Shown: positions 51,389 through 63,295 of the stretch, piece after piece
How positions within the stretch are numbered: position 1 is the stretch's first letter
Layout: the number at the start of each line of letters is the position of its first letter
Assembly: GCF_025244925.1 (NCBI RefSeq)
Contig: NZ_CP104275.1
Location: 2,542,001 to 2,606,000, forward strand
Reading direction: 5' to 3'
Source of the DNA: Arthrobacter zhaoxinii
Lineage (GTDB): Bacteria > Actinomycetota > Actinomycetes > Actinomycetales > Micrococcaceae
Length of the DNA stretch: 64,000 nt
Made by a program: the position numbers and the translations under genes
The notes under the pieces: model-generated
Database searches by the model: none
The model's input: only the letters and a program-made list of their open reading frames with translations
What the model was told of the DNA's origin: nothing

Positions 51389-52681
51389 TCAGCGCTGCGG
51401 GTAGTTCCGCTCCGGCGCGCCCGTGTAAAGCTGGCGCGGGCGGCCGATCTTCGTCTGCGGATCCTGCATCATTTCGCGCCACTGGGCAATCCAGCCCGGC
51501 AGGCGGCCAATGGCGAACAGGACCGTGAACATCTTCTCCGGGAATCCCATGGCCTTATAGATCAGGCCGGTGTAGAAGTCCACGTTCGGGTACAGCTTGC
51601 GCTCGATGAAGTAATCATCGGCCAGGGCCTTCTCTTCAAGGCGCATGGCGATGTCCAGCAGCTCGTCGTTGCCGCCGAGCTTGGCGAGGATATCGTGCGC
51701 CGTCGCCTTGACGATCTTGGCGCGCGGATCGTAATTCTTGTAAACACGGTGTCCGAAGCCCATGAGCTTCACACCGTCTTCCTTGTTCTTGACCTTCTCC
51801 ATGAAGGTTTCCGGCTGCATGCCGGTGGACTGGATGTCCCGGAGCATGTTCAGGACCGCTTCGTTGGCGCCGCCGTGCAGCGGGCCGAAGAGTGCACTGA
51901 TGCCGGCCGAAACGGACGCGAACATGTTGGCGTTGGAGCTGCCGACCAGGCGGACCGTGGAGGTGGAGCAGTTCTGCTCGTGGTCTGCATGCAGGATCAG
52001 CAGCAGGTCCAGGGCCTTCACCAGGTCCGGATCCACGTCGTACGGCTCGGCAGGCAGGCCGAAGGACAGCCGCATGAAGTTCTCCACCAGGTTCATGGAG
52101 TTGTCCGGGTAGAGCATCGGCTGGCCGATGGACTTCTTGTGCGCGTAGGCCGCGATCACGGGCAGCTTCGCCATCAGGCGGACCGTGGAGAGCTCCACCT
52201 GCTCTTCATCGAACGGGTCCAGGGAATCCTGGTAGAAGGTGGAGAGGGCGCTGACCGCAGAGGAGAGCACCGGCATCGGATGTGCATCGCGCGGGAACCC
52301 GCCGAAGAAGCCCTTGAGGTCCTCGTGGAGCAGGGTGTGGCGGCGGATGCGCTGGTCGAAGTTCTCCAGCTCGGTGGGCGTCGGCAGTTCCCCGTAAATC
52401 AGCAGGTACGAGGTCTCGAGGAAGCTCGAGTGCTTGGCCAGCTGCTCAATCGGGTAGCCGCGGTACCGCAGGATGCCCTGGTCGCCGTCGATGTAGGTGA
52501 TCGCGGAGGTGGTGGCCGCCGTGTTCATGAAGCCGGGGTCAAAAGTGACGGTACCGGTCTGCTTCAGCAGTTTGGAAACGTCGAAGCCGTTGTTTCCCTC
52601 CGCTGCGGCAACGCGGGGCAGTACAAGCTCGTCTTCCGGGTTTGGCCCGTACTGGAGCTTGGCACTTGGTTGCTCAGTCAT
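51389..52681 (-). CDS. gltA: Citrate synthase
   Basis: A 430-residue type II citrate synthase, the entry enzyme of the TCA cycle. Active-site His residues are in LILHADHEQNCSTS and LFGPLHGGANEA; MGFGHRVYKNYDPRA precedes the catalytic Asp region. ATG 52681 has AAAGGAG about 6 nt upstream. A -10 like TAGTTT (minus strand, 52754-52759) would give a ~65-nt leader with a small TCCGC/GCGGA hairpin. Gene ends at the galE terminator. Confidence 0.95.
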   Translation of the reverse strand: MTEQPSAKLQYGPNPEDELVLPRVAAAEGNNGFDVSKLLKQTGTVTFDPGFMNTAATTSAITYIDGDQGILRYRGYPIEQLAKHSSFLETSYLLIYGELPTPTELENFDQRIRRHTLLHEDLKGFFGGFPRDAHPMPVLSSAVSALSTFYQDSLDPFDEEQVELSTVRLMAKLPVIAAYAHKKSIGQPMLYPDNSMNLVENFMRLSFGLPAEPYDVDPDLVKALDLLLILHADHEQNCSTSTVRLVGSSNANMFASVSAGISALFGPLHGGANEAVLNMLRDIQSTGMQPETFMEKVKNKEDGVKLMGFGHRVYKNYDPRAKIVKATAHDILAKLGGNDELLDIAMRLEEKALADDYFIERKLYPNVDFYTGLIYKAMGFPEKMFTVLFAIGRLPGWIAQWREMMQDPQTKIGRPRQLYTGAPERNYPQR

Positions 52682-52883
52682 TAATTCTCCTTTAGGAGTT
52701 TTCGAAACCGCCGCTATGTACATCCGCTTCCGGCGGACATAGTGCATTCCACTAAACTATTTCGCTAAAACGCTACCGGTTTCAGTGCCCTTACCACTAA
52801 TCGGGGCGGGCACTGTTGTACAAGCGCAACATGGCCAGGCGCCGCATGCCGGTGCAGTGCCCAATACTATTCCTACCCGGTGC

Positions 52884-54059
52884 TTATCCGCGCCCTGTGC
52901 TGTCGGCCCCGGCAGCTGCGTGCAGGCGCTGCGCAGCGGCTCTGATGCCCTCATCGGTGCCGGTGAGGGCAATCCGGACGAATCCTGCCCCCGCGTCGCC
53001 GTAGAAGACCCCCGGACCCACCACTATGCCGCGCTCCGCAAAACGTGCAACGGTCGTCCAGGTGTCCTCGCCCGCGCTCGCCCAGAGATACAGCCCTGCC
53101 TCGGAGTGCTCGATTTTCAGTCCGAAGGCTTCCAGAGCAGGGAGAAGCAGGTCCCGGCGGGAGCGGTAGAGGTCCTTCTGCGCGGCCACATGCGTATCAT
53201 CGCGCAGCGCTGCGGCCATGGCGGCCTGCACCGGGGCCGGAACAATCATTCCGGCATGCTTGCGGCTGTTGACCAGGTTCGCGATCAATGCCGGGTCCCC
53301 GGCCGTGAACGCGGCACGGTAGCCGGCCATGTTCGACTGCTTGCTCAGGGAGTACACGGCGAGCAGCGACTCGGTGCTTCCGCCGCTGATCCGCGGATCC
53401 AGGATGCTGGGGACGGGTTCGCCACCGCGGGAGGGATCCCAGGAGTCCCAGCCGAGCTCGGCGTAGCATTCGTCGGAGGCGACTACGGCGCCCACGGCCC
53501 GGGCCTCTTCCACGAGCGTGCGCAGCGAGTCTACGGAGCGCACGATGCCGGTGGGATTGCCCGGGGAGTTCACCCAGACGAGCCGCACGCGGGAACGTGT
53601 CTGCTCATCCAGATCCGACAGGGAATCGGCAGCGACCGCCGTCGCCCCGGCGAAAACTGCTCCCATGTCGTAGGTGGGGTAGGCCACCACAGGGCGGACG
53701 ACGACGTCGCCCTCCCCCAGCCCGAGCAGCAGCGGCAGCCAGGCGACGAGTTCCTTGGAACCGACGGTGGGCAGCACTGCCTCCGGATCCAGTCCGGGGA
53801 CGTTCCGGCGCCGGGCAAACCATTCCGTGACGGCGGCACGCAGATCGGCGGTGCCGTGGGTGGTGGGATACCCCGGAGCATCCGCTGCCGCTGCCAGCGC
53901 CTCACGGACGACGGCGGGCGTGGGATCGACGGGAGTACCGATGGAGAGGTTCACGGGCCCGTCGGGGTGCTCTGCGGCCCGGCGCTGGTACGGCGCCATG
54001 GCGTCCCAGGGGTATTCCGGCAGATCCAGGCCGAACGCCCGGGACGCCGCCGTGCTCAT
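52884..54059 (-). CDS. dapC: Succinyldiaminopimelate aminotransferase
   Basis: A 391-residue class I PLP aminotransferase that makes N-succinyl-LL-diaminopimelate from its keto precursor with glutamate. The PLP Lys is in VYSLSKQSNMAGYR. NSPGNPTG and SDECYAELGWDSWDPSRGG are typical. It supplies the step between DapD and DapE, encoded 3-7 kb away. ATG overlaps the ferredoxin stop by 4 nt. The 202 bp downstream carry the gltA promoter. Confidence 0.88.
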   Translation of the reverse strand: MSTAASRAFGLDLPEYPWDAMAPYQRRAAEHPDGPVNLSIGTPVDPTPAVVREALAAAADAPGYPTTHGTADLRAAVTEWFARRRNVPGLDPEAVLPTVGSKELVAWLPLLLGLGEGDVVVRPVVAYPTYDMGAVFAGATAVAADSLSDLDEQTRSRVRLVWVNSPGNPTGIVRSVDSLRTLVEEARAVGAVVASDECYAELGWDSWDPSRGGEPVPSILDPRISGGSTESLLAVYSLSKQSNMAGYRAAFTAGDPALIANLVNSRKHAGMIVPAPVQAAMAAALRDDTHVAAQKDLYRSRRDLLLPALEAFGLKIEHSEAGLYLWASAGEDTWTTVARFAERGIVVGPGVFYGDAGAGFVRIALTGTDEGIRAAAQRLHAAAGADSTGRG

Positions 54060-54379
54060 GCCTGGTTCTGCGGCGGCAGGGCCGCGATGATCGGGTGGTC
54101 GGTGTGGGTGTTGCCTACCTTGGCTGCGCCGCCGGGGGAACCCAGGACGTCAAAGAACTCGACGTTGGCCTTGTAGTAGTCGGCCCATTCCTCGGGAGTG
54201 TCATCCTCGTAGTAAATGGCCTCCACCGGGCAGACGGGTTCACAGGCACCGCAGTCGACGCATTCGTCCGGGTGGATGTAGAGGGATCGTTCGCCTTCAT
54301 AGATGCAGTCCACGGGGCACTCTTCAATACATGCCTTGTCTTTGACATCCACGCATGGCTGCGCAATTACGTACGTCAC
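54056..54379 (-). CDS. fdxA: 7Fe ferredoxin
   Basis: A 107-residue electron carrier. Cys at 9, 17, 21, 25, 40, 43, 46 and 50; the spacing C9-x7-C17-x3-C21-P is the mark of [3Fe-4S][4Fe-4S] ferredoxins. CVDCGACEPVCPVEAIYYEDD is the second-cluster motif. GTG start with AAGG upstream. The ferredoxin-aminotransferase pair (ATGA overlap) recalls Rv1177-Rv1178 in M. tuberculosis; why they are coupled is not known. Confidence 0.93.
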   Translation of the reverse strand: MTYVIAQPCVDVKDKACIEECPVDCIYEGERSLYIHPDECVDCGACEPVCPVEAIYYEDDTPEEWADYYKANVEFFDVLGSPGGAAKVGNTHTDHPIIAALPPQNQA

Positions 54380-54509
54380 GTCCCTTGCCTTCCTGATCTG
54401 CGGACCGTCGGCCGGTAGGACGGCGGGTCGCTGGGTGTTGGTTCCACGTTAGTAGCCTTGTCCATTATCTCCCAGCCGGAGCGTCCCGGTGACTACTCCG
54501 GCCCCGCCG

Positions 54510-54515
54510 TAGGAT
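54510..54515 (+). promoter_or_regulatory. -10 element (TAGGAT) for leaderless small gene
   Basis: TAGGAT ends 6 nt before ATG 54522. The spacer GGAGGG touches the ATG and is too close to work as a normal ribosome site. Confidence 0.5.
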
Positions 54516-54521
54516 GGAGGG

Positions 54522-54761
54522 ATGACTTCCGACGCCGCCGCCCTGCTGCGCGGACTGCAGCCCGGCGTACGGGTGGTGGTCCGCTACCGGATCGACGGCG
54601 GCTTTACGGACGCACTCGGCACCCTCACGGACATCGGGAAAGAGGAATGCACCGTTTCCACCCGTCGCGGCCACGTCGTGATTGCCTATCCGCTGGTCAC
54701 CGCTGCCAAGCCGGTCCCGCCGGCTCCCCCGCGGCGGCCGGCCCGGGCACGCCCACTGTAG
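54522..54761 (+). CDS. Small SH3-barrel-like protein, unknown function
   Basis: A 79-residue protein whose strands (GVRVVVRYRI, ALGTLTDIGKEECTVSTRRG, HVVIAYPLVTAAKPVPP) look like a small barrel, similar to the domain found at the N-terminus of Rv0428c-type acetyltransferases. No acetyltransferase domain follows; it ends in a Pro/Arg-rich tail. Function unknown. Confidence 0.65.
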   Translation: MTSDAAALLRGLQPGVRVVVRYRIDGGFTDALGTLTDIGKEECTVSTRRGHVVIAYPLVTAAKPVPPAPPRRPARARPL

Positions 54762-54767
54762 GGCCAA

Positions 54768-54814
54768 TGCCGGGGCGCTGCCGGGGCGCTGCCGGGGCGA
54801 TGCCGGGGCGATGC
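54768..54814 (+). repeat. Four-copy 11-bp tandem repeat
   Basis: Four head-to-tail 11-bp units (TGCCGGGGCG plus C, C, A, A) run from 54768 to 54811 and end in a partial TGC. They lie between a stop codon and a terminator, outside any gene. Confidence 0.9.
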
Positions 54815-54852
54815 AAAAAGGCCGCCGGAACCAATGGTTCCGACGGCCTTTT
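54815..54852. terminator. Terminator after the small barrel gene
   Basis: GGCCG-C-CGGAAC pairs with GTTCCG-A-CGGCC (one mismatch) around CAATG, with five A before and four T after. It lies between convergent genes and may act both ways. Confidence 0.85.
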
Positions 54853-54873
54853 GCCTTTAAAACTTGCGCGGAG

Positions 54874-55317
54874 CTACCCGGCGGTTCCTGCTGCGCGGTC
54901 CCGGCCCAGCACGCGGGCACAGGCAAGGACGGCTGCCACAGTGGCAACAGCCTGCCCGAACAGCCAGACCAGTCCGGCGATAACCACCGGCGGCTGCTCC
55001 GGCGCGGACGAGCCGGTCACGATCAGCGGCACTTCGCTGACCAGGGCCAGCGAGAAAAGCCCCAGCACCAGGTACGTAACCACACCGGTCACGGCGCTGA
55101 GCAGCGCGCTGCGCTGCCACAGGCCGATCAGCAGGGCCACGGCGCAGCTGAACACCACGGCCAGCAACGCACCGACCGGCAGACCGCTGTCACCGGTATA
55201 CACCACGTGGCCGTGCAGGGAGGTGCCCAGCACTGCCGCGAGGATTCCGCCGGCCACGGCGGCAAGAGGCCCCCGCCAGCGCGGGGACCTCTTGCCGGTG
55301 TCAGCCGTAGCGGAAAT
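54874..55317 (-). CDS. Four-helix membrane protein downstream of typA, unusual start
   Basis: About 147 residues with four hydrophobic helices (AAVAGGILAAVLG, GALLAVVFSCAVALLIGL, VTGVVTYLVLGLFSLAL, VIAGLVWLFGQAVATVAAVL). No family recognised. No ATG, GTG or TTG occurs in frame between the typA stop and the first helix. The options are ATT 55317, which has AAGG 7 nt upstream and keeps the basic pre-helix segment; GTG 55257 inside the helix; or ATG 55416 overlapping typA by 97 nt. The ATT boundary given here is tentative. Confidence 0.6.
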   Translation of the reverse strand: MSATADTGKRSPRWRGPLAAVAGGILAAVLGTSLHGHVVYTGDSGLPVGALLAVVFSCAVALLIGLWQRSALLSAVTGVVTYLVLGLFSLALVSEVPLIVTGSSAPEQPPVVIAGLVWLFGQAVATVAAVLACARVLGRDRAAGTAG

Positions 55318-55319
55318 GA

Positions 55320-57242
<1,923 letters not shown>

Positions 57243-57580
57243 GCGTGAGGACTCAATTCATAGGAGATCAGTTCGGGGTGTATCTTTTTTCGGCCGGATT
57301 GGTACCGGCGTTTCCGGCTGTTCTGTACGAATGCTGATTCAATCGCTTGCTCAATCACCAGTCAGAATCCACCGAAGGCCCCGCCGTCAGCGGGCACGCT
57401 AACATTCTAGTCGCAATACCATACGATCCCTAATGCGTGCCTCTGCGGGGAGAAACGGAGCAGGCTGCTCCGGGGCCCGGACAGGGACCGGGACAGGCGC
57501 GGCACGGGGGCCGTTCCGGACGCAGCGAAGGCGGGAAACCTGTCCGGTTCCCCGCCTTCAGTACATGTGCTTCCGGGCCG
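57243..57580 (-). other. typA leader and dpp operon 3' region
   Basis: There is no gene. TAGAAT (minus strand, 57404-57409) is a candidate -10 for typA, giving a leader of about 155 nt that includes a CCCGC/GCGGG stem and GGCCG-rich segments. The left part of the dpp end carries the hairpin described at 57527-57559. Confidence 0.45.
57527..57559 (-). terminator. Hairpin after the dppDF gene, no U-tract
   Basis: GAAGGCGGGAAACC (57527-57540) pairs with 57546-57559 with one mismatch around TGTCC. No T run follows in the leftward direction, so it may be a weak or factor-assisted terminator of the dpp operon. Confidence 0.6.
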
Positions 57581-59271
<1,691 letters not shown>

Positions 59272-59275
<4 letters not shown>

Positions 59276-60225
59276 CGTTTGCGCGCCTTCGGATCAAGAG
59301 CATCACGGACCGCGTCGCCGAGCATGATGAAGCTCAGCACGGTGATGGAGAGGGCGGCCGCAGGCCAGAGCAGCGTTGAGGGGTTGGACCGCAGCGAGGA
59401 CTGGGCAGCCGAGATGTCATTTCCCCAGGACATGATGCCCGGCGGCAGCCCGATGCCCAGGAAGGACAGCGTGGCTTCCGCAACGATGAACGTTCCCAGC
59501 GAGATGGTGGCGATCACGATCACGGGAGCGGTCGAGTTGGGAATAACATGCTTCACCAGCGCCGAGAACCGCGAGACCCCGAGGGAGCGGGACGCCACCA
59601 CGAAGTCCGAGTTGCGGACCGAGATCACTGCGCTGCGGGTAATGCGGGCCACCTGGGGCCACCCGAAGATCAGCAGCGTGAAGACCACCGTGATGACCGT
59701 GCGGTTCTCGCGGAAGGTCGGCAGCTGCATGATGATGATGGCGCCGAGGATCAACGGCAGGGCGAAGAAGATATCGCCGACCCGGGCGAGGATGGCGTCG
59801 AGCCATCCGCCGTAGTAGCCGGCCAGTGCTCCCGCGATGCCGCCGATGATCACGACGGCGATGGTGGTCAGCAGACCCACCAGGACGGACGCGCGTGTGC
59901 CGTAGATGACCCGGGCGTAAACGTCGCAGCCCTGGAAGGTGAAGCCCAGCGGGTGCCCCGCCGTGGGTGCCCCGTTGGAGTTGGCGAGCAGGCAGTTTTC
60001 ATCCGGTGACGCATTCGTGAACAGGCCAGGGAAAGCCGCAACCGTCAGGATCAGCAGGATAAGCAGGGCGGAAATGATGAACAGCGGCTGGGTGCGCAGG
60101 TTGCGCCAGGCCTCCCCCCAGAGGCTTAGCGGCTGAACATCTTCCTTGACGCTGTCCGTCGCCGCCAGTGGGGTTTCCTCCAGCGGGGCGACGTAGTGCT
60201 CAATGTGTGTGGTGTCTTTATTCAT
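59272..60225 (-). CDS. dppC: Peptide ABC importer, permease (DppC)
   Basis: A 317-residue permease with an OppC-type N-terminal region, about six helices, and the coupling loop VVASRSLGVSRFSALVKHVIPNS. ATG 60225 (MNKDTT) is preferred over one 18 nt upstream because GAGG lies 8 nt before it. It overlaps the dppB stop by 8 nt. Confidence 0.92.
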
Positions 60226-61144
60226 AACGGATCCTCGGATCAAGCCAGGCGTACAGGAGGTCTACCAGGAGGTTGGCGATGACGTAGACAAAGACGAGGA
60301 CGCTCACGATCGACACGATCGTCGGCCCCTCTCCCCTGATGACTGACTGGTAAAGTCGCTGTCCCACTCCGGGGACGTTGAAGATGCCTTCGGTGACGAT
60401 GGCGCCGCCCATCAGCGCACCCAGGTCTGCCCCGAGGAAGGTCACCACGGGAATCAGCGAGTTGCGCAGGATGTGCACGGTGACCACGCGCGGCCGGGAA
60501 AGCCCCTTGGCGGTGGCGGTGCGGACGTAATCGGCGTTCATGTTCTCGATGACCGATGTGCGCGTCAGGCGCAGGACGTAGGCGAAGGACGCCAGGCCCA
60601 GGACCACTGCCGGCAGGATCAGGTCCGCCCAGCCGGCGTCGCCGCCAACCGTTGGGCTGGTCCATTGGAGTTTGACGCCCACCAGGAACTGCAACAGGAA
60701 GCCGAGCACGAACACCGGGATCGCGATCACAATCAGGGAGACAACCAGGACGGTGCTGTCGAAGATCTTGCCCTTCTTCAGGCCAGCCATGAGGCCGAAG
60801 GCAATACCGAAGACCGCTTCGAAAAGCAGGGCCAGCACGGCGAGGCGCATGGTGACCGGGAAGGCCTGGGCAAGGACGGCCGAAACTTCGCGGCCGGAGA
60901 AGTCGACACCCAGGTCAAAGGTGACCAGGTTCTGCAGGTAGAGCAGGTACTGGATGATGAAGGGCTGGTCCAGGTTGTACTGGCTGCGCAGCTGTGCGGC
61001 AACGGCTTCGTTAACCGGCTTATCGCCGAAGAGCGCGGCGATGGGATCTCCCGGCAGGGAGAACACGAGGAAGTAAACGAGGAAGGTGGCCCCGAAGAAA
61101 ACGGGGATCATCTGGAGGAAGCGTCGAAGGACGTAGCCCGCCAT
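60218..61144 (-). CDS. dppB: Peptide ABC importer, permease (DppB)
   Basis: A 308-residue permease. The N-terminal RRFLQMIPVFFGATFLVYFL helix, SLPGDPIAALFG loop and coupling segment VRTATAKGLSRPRVVTVHILRN are typical of DppB/OppB. It starts 133 bp after dppA, beyond a strong hairpin. Confidence 0.92.
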   Translation of the reverse strand: MAGYVLRRFLQMIPVFFGATFLVYFLVFSLPGDPIAALFGDKPVNEAVAAQLRSQYNLDQPFIIQYLLYLQNLVTFDLGVDFSGREVSAVLAQAFPVTMRLAVLALLFEAVFGIAFGLMAGLKKGKIFDSTVLVVSLIVIAIPVFVLGFLLQFLVGVKLQWTSPTVGGDAGWADLILPAVVLGLASFAYVLRLTRTSVIENMNADYVRTATAKGLSRPRVVTVHILRNSLIPVVTFLGADLGALMGGAIVTEGIFNVPGVGQRLYQSVIRGEGPTIVSIVSVLVFVYVIANLLVDLLYAWLDPRIRYE

Positions 61145-61227
61145 TAGGGGTGGCCTCCTGCCAGCTGTGGGGGATTGGAGTCTCGCATTTTTTTGTATGC
61201 CTGTTCTTGGTAGAACCCGAATACAAG

Positions 61228-61257
61228 CCGGGGCCCGGCCTTCTGGCCGGGCCCCGG
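61228..61257 (-). repeat. Perfect 13-bp all-GC hairpin between dppA and dppB
   Basis: CCGGGGCCCGGCC (61228-61240) pairs fully with 61245-61257 around TTCT. No U-tract follows, so it should retard decay or partly terminate after dppA, favouring the binding protein. Confidence 0.8.
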
Positions 61258-61277
61258 ATCGGTCGGTCTAGATACTG

Positions 61278-62927
61278 CTACTTGGCCGTGACTTCGTAGT
61301 ACACCGGGACGCCGTTCCAGCCGGTTTCAACGTTGTCCACGTTTTCACTCCAGCCGGACTGTGCCACCTGGTACCACAGCGGGATGTTGGGGAGGTCCTC
61401 GAGCAGAACTTCCTGCGCCTTGTTGAGCGTTTCAGCGCCCTCTTCCGGCGTGGAAGCACCGAGGCCTTCGTCCAGGAGCTTGTCGAACTCTTCGCTCGAG
61501 TAGCCGCCGTCGTTGGAGCCGCCGCCGGTGCCGTAGTTCGGGCCGAGGAAGTTGGCCAGCGACGGGTAGTCCGCCTGCCAGCCGGTGCGGATGGCACCGG
61601 TCAGGGTCTTGGCAGTGGCGTCCGCGCGCAGTTCCTTGAACGTTGCGTAGGGCTTGCCTTCGGCCTGGATACCGAGGTTGTTCTTGAGGCCGTTGGCGAC
61701 GGCGTCAATCCATTCCTTGTGGTTCGCGTCGGCGTTGTAGCCGATCGTGAAGGTCTGGTCGGCGGGCCAGGGCGAAACCTTCTCGGCTTCTTCCCACAGT
61801 TCCTTGGCCTTTTCGGGGTCGAACTCGAGCACCTCGTTGCCGGGGATGCTGTCGTTGTAGCCGTCGATCACCGGGGCGGTGAATTCGGTGGCCGGTTCGC
61901 GGGATCCCGAGAAGACAACGTCGGTGATTTCGTCCCGGTTGATGGCCATGGAAATGGCCTGGCGGCGGAGCTGGCCCGCTTCGCCGGAGAACTCCGGAAG
62001 GTAGCCGGGGATGGTGATGGTCTGGTTGCCGGCGTAGGCCTTCTCGTCGAAGCGGCCTTCACCCAGATCCGTCTTGAACGTCTTCAGCGCCATGTTGGGA
62101 ATGGTGTCGAGGATGTCCAGCTCGTTGGACTGCAGGTCTGCGTAGGCTGCGTCGAAGGAGGAGTAGAACTTGAAGGTCACTCCGCCGTTCTGCGGTACAC
62201 GGGTTCCGGTGTAGTCCGGGTTGGCGACCAGGTCGATCTGGATCTCGTGCTGCCAGGCGTCGTCGCCGTCCAGCATGTACGGGCCGTTGCCGATGGGATC
62301 CTCGCCGAACGCGGCGGGGTCCTCGAGGGCCTCGGCGGGCAGCGGGAAGAAGGCGGTGTAGCCGAGTCGCTGCGGGAAGTCGGATTCCGGCTGGCTGAGC
62401 TTCACGGTGAACGTGCTGTCATCCACCACGGTCAGACCGCTCATGGTGTCGGCCGTTGCGCCTTCCGCACTGACTACGTCGTAACCTTCGATGCTCTCGA
62501 AGAAGTACGAGTTGAGCTGGGCGTTCTTGGCAGCTGCACCGAAGTTCCAGGCGTCAACGAAGGACTTGGCCGTGATGGCCTCGCCGTTGGTGAACTTCTG
62601 GTCCGCCTTCACCTTGATGGTGTAGGTCTGGGAATCTTCGGTCTCGATGGACTCGGCGAGTTCGTTGACCGTATTGCCGTCAGCGTCGTAGCTGACCAGG
62701 CCTTCGAAGAGCAGGTCCATGATGCGTCCGCCGCCAACTTCGTTGGTGTTGACCGGCATCAGCGGGTTCTGCGGTTCGGTGCCGTTGGCAGTGATGATCG
62801 CGGTGCTGTTGCCCTCGGTCTCACCCGAGCCTTCGGCCGATTCGTCGGATCCTCCACCGCAGGCGCTCAGCGTAAGTGCGGCAAGTGCCGCTACGCTCAG
62901 CATTTTGGAAGTGCGTGTGACGCGCAT
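61278..62927 (-). CDS. dppA: Peptide-binding lipoprotein (DppA/OppA)
   Basis: A 549-residue family 5 solute-binding protein. The signal peptide ends in lipobox LSAC near residue 22, followed by a Gly/Ser/Glu linker. The mature part shows the typical PLMPVNTNEVGGGRIMDLLFEGLV and TYTIKVKADQKFTNGEAITAKSFVDAW stretches. ATG 62927 is preferred over a much earlier ATG because AGGAGG lies 5 nt upstream and the signal peptide begins there. First gene of the operon. Confidence 0.93.
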   Translation of the reverse strand: MRVTRTSKMLSVAALAALTLSACGGGSDESAEGSGETEGNSTAIITANGTEPQNPLMPVNTNEVGGGRIMDLLFEGLVSYDADGNTVNELAESIETEDSQTYTIKVKADQKFTNGEAITAKSFVDAWNFGAAAKNAQLNSYFFESIEGYDVVSAEGATADTMSGLTVVDDSTFTVKLSQPESDFPQRLGYTAFFPLPAEALEDPAAFGEDPIGNGPYMLDGDDAWQHEIQIDLVANPDYTGTRVPQNGGVTFKFYSSFDAAYADLQSNELDILDTIPNMALKTFKTDLGEGRFDEKAYAGNQTITIPGYLPEFSGEAGQLRRQAISMAINRDEITDVVFSGSREPATEFTAPVIDGYNDSIPGNEVLEFDPEKAKELWEEAEKVSPWPADQTFTIGYNADANHKEWIDAVANGLKNNLGIQAEGKPYATFKELRADATAKTLTGAIRTGWQADYPSLANFLGPNYGTGGGSNDGGYSSEEFDKLLDEGLGASTPEEGAETLNKAQEVLLEDLPNIPLWYQVAQSGWSENVDNVETGWNGVPVYYEVTAK

Positions 62928-63295
62928 TCCGCCTCCTAGTTCTGTTCGGTTCCGGCGTTGATAACGCCGGTGTTGCGGCTCTGCCAAATGGTGAACCGAC
63001 TCACAAAGCCAAAAGCATAAGCCCACTTTGTTGCCTAGACGTAACCAAGTCCGCCATGTGGCACCCGTATGGGCACCGTGTTGCCGATCACACGGCGCCA
63101 AAGACCCTGATGACGTGGGGAAAGGCCGGACCACACCGTCTGGTAACGATTTGGCATACGGGGACTGTATTACATGCAATGACATGTCATATGGCGTGTT
63201 TTTGTGTCTCACCCGGGCAAGGGAGGAGTCGGTTCCAGCCATGAGTGGGATGCTCATGGGGTACCAACCGCACGACATCTCGAAGTAGGGGTTCC
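62928..63295. other. dppA leader and divergent promoter region
   Basis: This 368-bp region separates dppA and the oxidoreductase gene. It contains a perfect hairpin CCGGCGTT/AACGCCGG (62952-62959, 62963-62970) in the dppA leader, a possible dppA -10 TATGCT (minus, 63014-63019), and the 12-bp palindrome at 63179-63190. It is AT-richer than the flanks. A 15-codon ORF (63241-63288) precedes the oxidoreductase; I see no evidence that it is translated. Confidence 0.5.
63179..63190. promoter_or_regulatory. Palindrome ATGACATGTCAT, candidate operator
   Basis: A perfect 12-bp palindrome lies between dppA and the oxidoreductase gene, about 105 bp before the latter, in an AT-richer stretch that also contains a nearby TACATGCA. 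The regulator is unknown. Confidence 0.45.

Noticed and set aside
62928..63278. Longer dppA beginning at 63278
   Set aside because: The upstream codons do not form a signal peptide. The lipoprotein signal and AGGAGG are at 62927.
63241..63288. 15-codon leader peptide before the oxidoreductase gene
   Set aside because: GGGAGGAG is about 13 nt from the ATG, which is too far, and the peptide has no regulatory codon bias. It is probably chance.
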